From NCBI RefSeq assembly GCF_005166025.1, contig NZ_CP028923.1, forward strand, positions 2,296,001-2,360,000: DNA of 64,000 nt. The letters are read 5' to 3'. The position numbers were made by a program, and so were the translations under genes. The stretch comes from Mangrovivirga cuniculi (GTDB lineage Bacteria; Bacteroidota; Bacteroidia; Cytophagales; Cyclobacteriaceae). Below, one piece after another: positions 57,242 to 64,000 of the stretch. The notes beneath the pieces are model-generated. The model saw nothing but the letters and a program-made list of their open reading frames with translations. It was not told the origin of the DNA and searched no databases. Within the stretch, counting starts at the first letter, position 1; each line of letters begins with the position of its first letter.

Positions 57242-57910
57242 ACTAATAGTGTTTATATAGTGTGAAGTGTAGTCTTTTAAATACCGCCTTTTGTATTGCA
57301 TAATATATCTGGGGTGGGGAAGAGCGACTATTTCTTCTGCTAGTTGTTCTTTTTTATTAAGATCTTCCAGGTATTTTTGATTTTTGCCGCCTCCGAGACT
57401 TATAATTGATTTTTGAGGACCAACTATAGCAATAAGCTTTTTTAGTTGATGTACAGAATAATCATAAATCAGACTTTTCAGGTTTTTATCATCGTAGTAA
57501 TTTAAGTTTTTGCCGTCTTTTTCAAATCCGAGAGGAGAAACTGCACTGACAACCACATCTCCATAATACTTCTCAGGACCGCCATAATCACTAATCATTT
57601 GATAGATATATTGCGATGATAACTCATGTCTTTTATTGTAATTATTAGGAATACCTAATTCAGAGTCCATATAAATTGGATCTGTGAAAGGTATACCCGT
57701 TACACCTGCACCAAATCTTCCCGGATTAATTCCAAGGATTACAGTTCGATGCTCTTTATCTTTGTAATACTTATCAAAGAAGATTTCTATATTTTCTATT
57801 GTTTTATCGTCTTCGTACGGATCAAGGACATTAATAGATGAATCTATTTTATCCGTTGGAAATTTTTCTTTCAGTTCTTTATGGTATTCAAAAAGTAACT
57901 TATTGTTCAT
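57212..57910 (-). CDS. SMUG1-like uracil-DNA glycosylase family protein (DUF4918)
   Basis: The 232-residue protein contains the uracil-glycosylase-like active loop LGINPGRFGAGVTGIPFTDP near residue 60 and the second block ALPHPRYIMQY near residue 203, matching the SMUG-like/DUF4918 group. Enzymes of the superfamily remove uracil or its oxidised forms from DNA. Asn in GINPG and His in PHPRY are the expected catalytic region. It overlaps the upstream kinase gene by four bases (ATGA) and the convergent helicase by 30 bases. Confidence 0.87.
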   Translation of the reverse strand: MNNKLLFEYHKELKEKFPTDKIDSSINVLDPYEDDKTIENIEIFFDKYYKDKEHRTVILGINPGRFGAGVTGIPFTDPIYMDSELGIPNNYNKRHELSSQYIYQMISDYGGPEKYYGDVVVSAVSPLGFEKDGKNLNYYDDKNLKSLIYDYSVHQLKKLIAIVGPQKSIISLGGGKNQKYLEDLNKKEQLAEEIVALPHPRYIMQYKRRYLKDYTSHYINTISSVVDKNRSV

Positions 57911-59226
57911 GAGTAATAATAATATGCCGGTAATGTATTGATGATTTTAAAATTAGGCATTTGATCAGGATTTGATAAAGATAATGGAGGTATTTTAATT
58001 TTAAATTCAGTAACTAAATCATTTGAAAGCTTTATTTTTTCGTAAAAAATAGATGCATTTATTTTGGATGCTGCCTGCTTTGAAATTGATAATCCGATTC
58101 CCGGACCTTCAGATTTTGAGGTTCCCCTGAAGTAATAGTCAAAAATTTTAGACCTGATTTTTTCTTCGATACCAATACCATTATCATAAACATGAATATA
58201 AAAGTTCTGATCTTTTTTATATGCAGTAATAAGTATAAATGAATCATTAATATTTTTAGAGTATTTAAATGCATTTTCAATGATATTTTCAAGTATAATC
58301 CTTAAAAGCTGTTCATCTGTATAGACAATAAGATTATGTTGAAAATCATAGATCAAATTAATTCCCGCACCCTGATGCTGTATTTTTTCTACACTGCAAA
58401 TTTTCTTAATCAAGTCTTTTACATCAATTTTTGAGGGAATAGGATCAATATTTTTAATATTGTTTAAACTCAATAACCTCTTTAAGTTATGATCGAGTAC
58501 AGTAGCGGTATTTTCAATTAGTTCTGAGAATTTTTTTGCTTTACCTTCATCTTTCTTCATGATATTAGAAAGTCCTATAATTCGGGCTAGGGGTCCTCTA
58601 ATATCATGCGATGCCCGATAGACAAAGTCGTTCAGTTCATTTATTGAAGCTGTTAACTTTTTATTTGCTTCTAATCTTGAAGTAACATCAATAATGATTT
58701 CCAGTACGGCATCTTCGTTTTTGTATTTAACTTTATAGGATCTTTTTTCGACGATCAATTGATCATTTTCTGAGGTATAGTGAATCCAGGTTTTTTTATC
58801 TTTAGAATCATTTTGTCTGAGCCCCAAATAGTTTCTATATGACTTATTTACATCAGCTTCTTTGATAATATCTATTAGACTAAGGTTGAGAAATTCCTTT
58901 AATGTATATCCGTATTTAGATATTGCGGCCTCATTTACATCCAGAAATTGAAGTGTCTTTTTGCAATAAATCCACATCGGGCTTGGATTGAAATAAAATA
59001 ATGTCTTATGATTTTTAATAGATCTTTTTTTGTATTGGTTATGCGATCTGATAATTGACATTGTTGAAACTAATAAAACAATGCAGCATGTAACAAGTAT
59101 AATAACACTTGGCAAATGAGAGCCTGAATAAAAATTAAAAAAGAATAAAGAAAGAATAGTTATAACGCATAGTTTTATCACGATGCAATGCCATAAAATC
59201 GTTTTAGATTGGTAGAATACAAGCAT
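57907..59226 (-). CDS. PAS-domain sensor histidine kinase
   Basis: The 439-residue protein has two membrane segments (about residues 12-32 and 37-58) with almost no loop between them, a PAS domain at about 75-185 (FNPSPMWIYCKKTLQFLDVN), a HisKA domain (YRASHDIRGPLARI, phosphorylated His) and a HATPase domain (NIIENAFKYSK, DNGIGIEE, GPGIGLSI). The lack of an outside domain suggests it senses through the PAS domain or membrane. No response regulator is adjacent. It precedes the DNA glycosylase gene with a four-base overlap. Confidence 0.87.
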   Translation of the reverse strand: MLVFYQSKTILWHCIVIKLCVITILSLFFFNFYSGSHLPSVIILVTCCIVLLVSTMSIIRSHNQYKKRSIKNHKTLFYFNPSPMWIYCKKTLQFLDVNEAAISKYGYTLKEFLNLSLIDIIKEADVNKSYRNYLGLRQNDSKDKKTWIHYTSENDQLIVEKRSYKVKYKNEDAVLEIIIDVTSRLEANKKLTASINELNDFVYRASHDIRGPLARIIGLSNIMKKDEGKAKKFSELIENTATVLDHNLKRLLSLNNIKNIDPIPSKIDVKDLIKKICSVEKIQHQGAGINLIYDFQHNLIVYTDEQLLRIILENIIENAFKYSKNINDSFILITAYKKDQNFYIHVYDNGIGIEEKIRSKIFDYYFRGTSKSEGPGIGLSISKQAASKINASIFYEKIKLSNDLVTEFKIKIPPLSLSNPDQMPNFKIINTLPAYYYYS

Positions 59227-59320
59227 ACAATGAAAAGGTTGATAAAAAATGATTTTGGTTGAGTATAAATTAATGAATTATAATTTCTTTATAAAGAAAA
59301 CTTATAGTAAAGCGTAATTG

Positions 59321-59353
59321 TTTGAAAAATGAGCCGAAATAAACTCATGTTTG
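59321..59353 (+). promoter_or_regulatory. Weak promoter candidate for copA
   Basis: TTTG (59321-59324) and CATGTTTG (59346-59353, one mismatch to TAnnTTTG) are 21 bases apart, the correct spacing for a Bacteroidota promoter. It lies about 80 bases upstream of the GTG start. No clear copper-sensor operator was recognised. Confidence 0.3.
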
Positions 59354-59431
59354 ATATTCGCGACTTATGATAATAAATGTTCAAACAATAGTTGTGATTA
59401 ATCGTATTTATGAAGAGTTAAAAACAGACTT

Positions 59432-61672
59432 GTGGAAGAAACAATAAAGAATATAAAAACTTCAGTTACTGGAATGACATGCGCTGCATGTGCGAATTCG
59501 CTGGAAACATTTCTTTCTGAGCTTGATGGGGTAGATTCTGTTAAAATAAATTATGCAGACCAATCTGCTAATATCTCCTTTCGTAAAGATCTTATTTCAG
59601 AAGATGTCCTAAACGATGCAGCATCAAAAATAGGTTATGGATTAATACTTGGTACTGCCCAAAAACAGGTTGAACAAACTGAATACATAGAGGAAGAAAG
59701 ATTAAACACTCTTAAAAAGAAGTTAATAATCGCATTAACTCTTACTACACCGATATTTGTCATTTCAATGATTTTGAATAACAGTATCGCGTATGCTAAT
59801 GAAATTTCATTGGTTTTAAGTATTCCGGTTTTGTTTTATTCAGGCAATGAATTTTTTATAAATGCTTATAAAAGAATACGTCATGGTCAGATGAATATGG
59901 ATACTCTGGTAGCTTTAAGTACCGGTATTGCATTTCTATATAGTCTGTTTAATACAGTTTACCCTGAATTTTTAATCTCCAGGGGATTAGAACCGCATGT
60001 GTATTTTGAGTCTGCTGTAGTTATCATTTCGTTAATATTATTAGGCAGATATCTGGAAGAAAGAGCAAAATCCAAAACCTCATCTTCCATTAAAAATCTC
60101 ATTAAGCTTCAACCGTCTGTAGTAACCATTTTTCGAAATGGAGAGGAAACTGAAGTACCGGTTGAGGAAGTAATTACAGGAGACCTTGTGATAATTAAGC
60201 CAGGAGGAAGAATACCTGTAGATGGAAAGATTAAAAAAGGGGAAACTTATGTTGATGAGAGCATGATTACTGGTGAACCGATTCCCGTATTTAAAACTAA
60301 GAAAGACCAGGTTTTTACAGGAACAATCAATGGAAACGGGACTTTAAGGGTATTGGCCACCGGCGTGGGCAATGATACCTTACTTTCACAGATTATTGAA
60401 ATGGTAAGAAATGCCCAGGCAGAAAAGCCTAAAGTTCAGAAAATTGCGGATAAGATAGCATCAGTATTTGTTCCTGTAGTTATTTTAATAGCCATTTTTT
60501 CAGCTGCTATCTGGTATTTTGTTGGTCCTCAACCAGAATTGACACATGCTGTTTCAGTATTGGTTACTGTATTAATTATTGCATGTCCGTGTGCACTTGG
60601 ACTGGCAACTCCAACGGCTTTAATGGCCGGTATTGGAAACGGAGCTGAACAAGGTATCCTAATAAGGAATGCTGATAGCCTTGAATCTCTGCAAAAATCT
60701 AATATTCTAGTTTTAGATAAAACAGGAACAATTACTGAAGGTAAGCCCAGATTGAAAGAAATTATTTGGGCAGGTAATGTCCCTGAGGAGGATAAAGTAT
60801 ATTATAAAAATGTTTTCTTAAGTATAGAGAAAGAATCTGAGCATCCTCTCGGAAAAGCAATTATCAGTGGATTTTTAAAAGATCTTAAAAATCCTGAGGT
60901 ATTCGAAATTGAAAACTCTCAGAATGTACCAGGAAAGGGTATGGTAGCAGATTGTAAGGGCAGTAAATATGTTATTGGTAATCTAAAAATGATGGACGAT
61001 CATGACGCCTTCACCAATGACCCGATAATAAAAGCCAAGCATATTGAGTATGAGCGTAGGGCCGGTACGAAAGTGTATATGGCTAAAGGCCAGGAAGTTT
61101 TATGCTTTGCTGTGATCGAAGATATGGTTAAGCCTGGAGTAAAAGAAACCATAAAGCAACTGAGAAAAGAAGGGATTGAAGCAGAAATGCTAACCGGTGA
61201 CAATGAAGTTACTGCAAAAGCTGTTGCCAGAGAAGTTGGTATTGAACATTACAAGGCGAATTTATTGCCCTCAGACAAAGGTAAAACCATCAAAGAACTA
61301 CAATCAAGAAATTTTAAGGTAGCTATGGCGGGTGATGGAATAAATGATGCTGAGGCCCTCGCCCTGGCCGATACCGGAATTGCTATGGGTACCGGTACAG
61401 ATATTGCAATTGACAGCGCAGGTATTATCTTAATGAAAGGAGACCTATCGAAGGTTCTACAGGCTGTTAAGTTGAGCCGAAATGCCTCAAAAACTATCAA
61501 GCAGAATTTATTTTGGGCATTTATATATAATATTATAGCCATTCCAATTGCTGCTGGAGTATTATATCCTTTTACAGGATGGCTTTTAAGCCCAATGATT
61601 GCAGGTGCAGCAATGGCCTTTAGTTCTGTGTCAGTTGTGTTAAATAGTTTATTTTTACGTAATAAAAGATAG
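59432..61672 (+). CDS. copA: Copper-translocating P-type ATPase
   Basis: The 746-residue protein has one N-terminal metal-binding domain (GMTCAACANSLETFL), membrane helices, the TGE loop (MITGEPIPV), the copper-channel motif ACPCALGLATPTALM, the phosphorylation site LDKTGTITEGKP, the HP motif SEHPLGKA and GDGINDAEALA. The CPC motif assigns it to Cu(I) export (P1B-1). It pumps copper out of the cytoplasm. The start is GTG at 59432 (MEETIKNIKTSV). A small HMA protein follows after 11 bases and is probably its chaperone. Confidence 0.94.
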   Translation: MEETIKNIKTSVTGMTCAACANSLETFLSELDGVDSVKINYADQSANISFRKDLISEDVLNDAASKIGYGLILGTAQKQVEQTEYIEEERLNTLKKKLIIALTLTTPIFVISMILNNSIAYANEISLVLSIPVLFYSGNEFFINAYKRIRHGQMNMDTLVALSTGIAFLYSLFNTVYPEFLISRGLEPHVYFESAVVIISLILLGRYLEERAKSKTSSSIKNLIKLQPSVVTIFRNGEETEVPVEEVITGDLVIIKPGGRIPVDGKIKKGETYVDESMITGEPIPVFKTKKDQVFTGTINGNGTLRVLATGVGNDTLLSQIIEMVRNAQAEKPKVQKIADKIASVFVPVVILIAIFSAAIWYFVGPQPELTHAVSVLVTVLIIACPCALGLATPTALMAGIGNGAEQGILIRNADSLESLQKSNILVLDKTGTITEGKPRLKEIIWAGNVPEEDKVYYKNVFLSIEKESEHPLGKAIISGFLKDLKNPEVFEIENSQNVPGKGMVADCKGSKYVIGNLKMMDDHDAFTNDPIIKAKHIEYERRAGTKVYMAKGQEVLCFAVIEDMVKPGVKETIKQLRKEGIEAEMLTGDNEVTAKAVAREVGIEHYKANLLPSDKGKTIKELQSRNFKVAMAGDGINDAEALALADTGIAMGTGTDIAIDSAGIILMKGDLSKVLQAVKLSRNASKTIKQNLFWAFIYNIIAIPIAAGVLYPFTGWLLSPMIAGAAMAFSSVSVVLNSLFLRNKR

Positions 61673-61683
61673 ATTATCAAATA

Positions 61684-61896
61684 ATGGAGAGTATAAAATT
61701 TAAGACTAATATTAATTGCGGTAATTGTATAAAGTCAGTGACCCCTCATTTGAATGATTTGGATGATGTGGATTTCTGGAAAGTTGACACGGATAATCCG
61801 GATAAAGTCCTGGAAGTCACTTTTGATGATGAAGCAAATGAAGAAGAAGTGATAAAAGCAGTTGAAAAAGCTGGTTTTAACATAGAGAAAATATAG
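61684..61896 (+). CDS. Small heavy-metal-associated (HMA) protein, probable copper chaperone
   Basis: This 70-residue protein has the ferredoxin-like HMA pattern with the metal site NCGNC at residues 10-14 and the ending EEVIKAVEKAGFNIEKI. The metal motif is C-G-N-C rather than the usual M-x-C-x-x-C, since the Met two residues earlier is replaced. Its place right after copA suggests it delivers copper to the pump, as CopZ does. The CDS is followed after 22 bases by the hydrolase gene, and an inverted repeat ATTAAG-TTTT-CTTAAT lies between them. Confidence 0.85.
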   Translation: MESIKFKTNINCGNCIKSVTPHLNDLDDVDFWKVDTDNPDKVLEVTFDDEANEEEVIKAVEKAGFNIEKI

Positions 61897-61918
61897 TATA
61901 TTAAGTTTTCTTAATAAA

Positions 61919-62947
61919 ATGTTGAGGATCTTATCATATTTGATCATTTCTGCAAGTATCCTATCGTCATGTACAGGTATGAAAGATTCCTCAACAGAGA
62001 ATAAAATAAAAATACGAGGAGTTAATCTAGTAGCACCACCTGAACCGTTTGATCCGGTTTATTTTGATTCCTTAGTAGAAATGGGAGTGTCTCATGTTGC
62101 TGTTGTTCCATTTGGATTTTCTCGTAAAGGGGTTCAAAAAGTAGTATTTAATCATGAAAGACAATGGTGGGGAGAAAAGGATAAGGGTGTTATTAAAACT
62201 ATAGAGCTAGCTCATCAAAATGATCTTGAAGTCCTTCTTAAACCTCATTTGTGGATATTTGGTGATGGTTGGCCGGGTGATTTTATAGTTGAGAAAGATT
62301 CAATTGACCAATGGTTTACTGATTATAATCATTATATCCTTCATTACGCTGAAATAGCAGATTCAATGAATGTGGATATGTTTTCTATAGGTAATGAACT
62401 CAGAAAGCTGGTTGTAAGCTATCCTGAACACTGGAAAGATTTGATTGAAAAAGTCAGAAAGGTCTATAAGGGAAAATTAATTTATTCTGCTAATTGGGAT
62501 AATTATTCTCAAATCAGTTTTTGGGATGAGCTAGACTTTGTCGGCATTAATGCATATTTTCCTTTACCCAAAAATAAAGCAGAGGAATTATCTGACTTTG
62601 AATCAATTAAAAGTTCCTGGACTCCTTGGGTTGAGGATCTCAAAGAGTTAAATCTAAGAGTAAATAAGCCAATTATATTTACTGAGTATGGATATATGAG
62701 TAAGGATGGTTCATATAATGGGCATTGGCAAGTTTCAGATTCAGCTTATAATGAAGAGGATCAGGCTTTAGCTTATGATGCTCTCTTAAGTGTCTTCAGA
62801 TCAAAAGAGTGGTGGGTAGGAGGTTATAGCTGGAAATATTTTATGAAATCTATTCCCAGGGAAGAATATGATCGTCGAGATGCTTTTATTTTCCAGGGTA
62901 AAAAAGCAGAGAAAATATTAAAGAAGCATTACACTACCGGATATTAA
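61919..62947 (+). CDS. Lipoprotein TIM-barrel glycoside hydrolase (GH113-like)
   Basis: The 342-residue protein has a lipoprotein signal peptide (Cys 18 in ILSSCTG) and a TIM barrel. The acid/base Glu is likely in FSIGNELRKL and the nucleophile Glu in FTEYGYMS, with VLLKPHLWIF and GINAYFPL as other barrel strands. This fits the GH113/GTA-like group, which acts on mannan-type sugars in some members. The substrate here is unknown. It is probably at the cell surface or in the periplasm. The convergent msrB stop abuts its stop. Confidence 0.8.
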   Translation: MLRILSYLIISASILSSCTGMKDSSTENKIKIRGVNLVAPPEPFDPVYFDSLVEMGVSHVAVVPFGFSRKGVQKVVFNHERQWWGEKDKGVIKTIELAHQNDLEVLLKPHLWIFGDGWPGDFIVEKDSIDQWFTDYNHYILHYAEIADSMNVDMFSIGNELRKLVVSYPEHWKDLIEKVRKVYKGKLIYSANWDNYSQISFWDELDFVGINAYFPLPKNKAEELSDFESIKSSWTPWVEDLKELNLRVNKPIIFTEYGYMSKDGSYNGHWQVSDSAYNEEDQALAYDALLSVFRSKEWWVGGYSWKYFMKSIPREEYDRRDAFIFQGKKAEKILKKHYTTGY

Positions 62948-63448
62948 TTAAAGCTTGTCTTTAGGAATAAAATCTAAAGCAGCTGAATTAATACAATACC
63001 TTAATCCCGTAGGTTGAGGTCCATCTTTAAAAACGTGACCTAAGTGCCCTCCACAAGTACCACAAACAACTTCAGTTCTGACCATTCCCATTGATCTGTC
63101 TTCAACCAGAAGCAAGTTTTCTTCATTATATACATCATAATAACTGGGCCATCCGGTTCCACTGTCAAACTTGGTTTTCGAGCTGAATACTTTCGTTCCA
63201 CAACCTGCACAGGTATATACTCCTTTCTTTTTGAAGTTGTCATATTTTCCTGAGAATGCTCTTTCAGTTCCTTTTTCTCTCAATATATTATATTCTTCCT
63301 GAGTAAGTTCTTTCTTCCATTCCTGCTCAGATTTGACAACTTCAAAATTGTGGTTGTTTACTGATTCCACAGACTGTGTACCCTCTTGCCCACAAGCAGA
63401 TACAAAAACGAAGGCGCTCAAAAGTATGATTACATTAAAACGATACAT
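62948..63448 (-). CDS. msrB: Exported peptide-methionine (R)-S-oxide reductase
   Basis: The protein of about 166 residues has a lipoprotein signal peptide ([10 protein letters not shown], lipobox VSAC), then the MsrB domain with zinc cysteines (CAGCGTKVF and CGTCGGHLG), [10 protein letters not shown] and the catalytic cysteine in RYCINSAAL. It repairs the R-epimer of methionine sulfoxide, and the signal places it outside the cytoplasm, unlike MsrA in this window. The start at 63448 gives the normal signal peptide; an in-frame ATG at 63472 adds eight residues. Zinc-binding and catalytic residues are all present. Confidence 0.93.
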   Translation of the reverse strand: MYRFNVIILLSAFVFVSACGQEGTQSVESVNNHNFEVVKSEQEWKKELTQEEYNILREKGTERAFSGKYDNFKKKGVYTCAGCGTKVFSSKTKFDSGTGWPSYYDVYNEENLLLVEDRSMGMVRTEVVCGTCGGHLGHVFKDGPQPTGLRYCINSAALDFIPKDKL

Positions 63449-63614
63449 ATTTAGTTTTTTATTTATTAACATGTTTCATCTAATTGTGTTTAACGGATAT
63501 AGAATATAATCCGGTAAATAAAATGATAACATTTGTATAACAATTTATCACAAAAGGATTGTACTGGCATGGTGTTTGAATTTTAGCCAATAGACAAACA
63601 ATAATCATTCACTT

Positions 63615-64000
63615 ATGACAAACACCAGATTAAATTTTTTCGGAATTTTGGCATTTGCCTCATTACTTACTTTTTCATCATGTGATGATGAAGAATCAAC
63701 AAGACCGGAAGACAATAAACTTATCTACGAAGTTTATATGGATCCACAGGGTACTACATTAAATTCCGGTAGGGTCGCTGCCAGTGAAATTATTTTTACA
63801 TCGGGAACTCTTAATCTCGAAGAGGTTGATTTCGAAGCAGAGAGCTCAAATACTGAGATTGAGATTGAAAGTAACACTAAAACTTCAGTTAATCTAATTA
63901 CAGGTGAATCTACTCCTGAATTACCTCAGGTTAGTTTAGGAGAAGGTATTTACAATGAACTCGAATTAGGTTTAAAGCTTGATGGAAGTTCTGAAAATAC
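63615..64000 (+). CDS. Lipoprotein, 5' part only (runs off the window)
   Basis: A frame begins MTNTRLNFFGILAFASLLTF, has a lipobox (FSSC, cysteine 23), then a Glu/Asp-rich mature region (DDEESTRPEDN) that continues open to the last base (128 codons). The mature part is Thr/Ser/Glu-rich with beta-strand-like repeats, so it may be an exported or surface lipoprotein. I do not recognise a family. The 3' end is outside the window. Confidence 0.75.
   Translation, partial: MTNTRLNFFGILAFASLLTFSSCDDEESTRPEDNKLIYEVYMDPQGTTLNSGRVAASEIIFTSGTLNLEEVDFEAESSNTEIEIESNTKTSVNLITGESTPELPQVSLGEGIYNELELGLKLDGSSEN

Overview
The window looks like chromosome of an AT-rich member of the Bacteroidota, probably a Cytophagales-type bacterium. 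The reasons are a TonB-dependent receptor paired with a DUF4249-type lipoprotein, a sensor kinase with a reg_prop/Y_Y_Y propeller, frequent N-terminal lipoproteins, the LemA/TPM set, almost no Shine-Dalgarno sequences, and promoter elements of the Bacteroidota type (TTG ... TAnnTTTG). No rRNA, tRNA, prophage or CRISPR array was recognised. Most of the window is ordinary chromosome. One intact IS3-family element is present.

Layout. 1-4.4 kb: DNA repair (photolyase end, SbcD/YhaO-like nuclease, SbcC/YhaN-like ATPase). 4.5-9.1 kb: envelope lipid and outer-membrane genes (AsmA/DUF748-like, LpxL-like acyltransferase, Omp85-type barrel). 9.1-14.7 kb: small unknown proteins, a TonB receptor/lipoprotein pair, a thioredoxin and an Hpt protein. 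14.7-19.3 kb: a metal ABC operon in the order DtxR regulator, binding protein, ATPase, permease fused to a DtxR-like repressor, permease. This is the order of the chlamydial ytgABCRD genes, and a DtxR-type operator lies upstream. 19.4-25.4 kb: glycosyltransferase, dapD, DEAD-box helicase, and a tyrosine-biosynthesis pair (aminotransferase and tyrA). 25.5-28.9 kb: pta-ackA. 28.9-33.5 kb: two histidine kinases. 33.6-41.8 kb: SRAP protein, FMN glutamate-synthase-like protein, msrA, a flavin monooxygenase, and TPM/LemA proteins. 41.8-48.4 kb: a ribbon-helix-helix-like protein, ECF sigma factor, two lipid-modifying membrane enzymes, and an osmoprotectant-type ABC transporter. 48.4-52.8 kb: DUF4174 protein, RhlE-like helicase, IS element. 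52.8-64 kb: ABC-F ATPase, PaiB-like protein, SF1 helicase, SMUG-like glycosylase, PAS kinase, copper ATPase, a TIM-barrel hydrolase, msrB and a partial lipoprotein.

Most interesting signals. (1) The aminotransferase-tyrA operon is preceded by a 21-codon leader ORF with six consecutive tyrosine codons, then a strong hairpin with a T-run just before the first structural gene. This looks like a tyrosine-specific transcription attenuator. (2) The osmoprotectant ABC permease carries a complete substrate-binding domain whose two halves are in swapped order (circular permutation). (3) The metal transporter contains a permease-repressor fusion like chlamydial YtgCR. (4) A small RHH-like protein has two palindromes placed across its own promoter and ends in a sliding-clamp-binding-like QMSLF motif.

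Caution on quality. Six genes (AsmA-like, metal-binding protein, aminotransferase, pta, ackA, glutamate-synthase-like) are interrupted by eight single-base frameshifts. Nearly all lie in or beside short homopolymers, and protein similarity continues cleanly on both sides. I read these mainly as uncorrected long-read indels rather than real pseudogenes, and I give composite coordinates for these genes.
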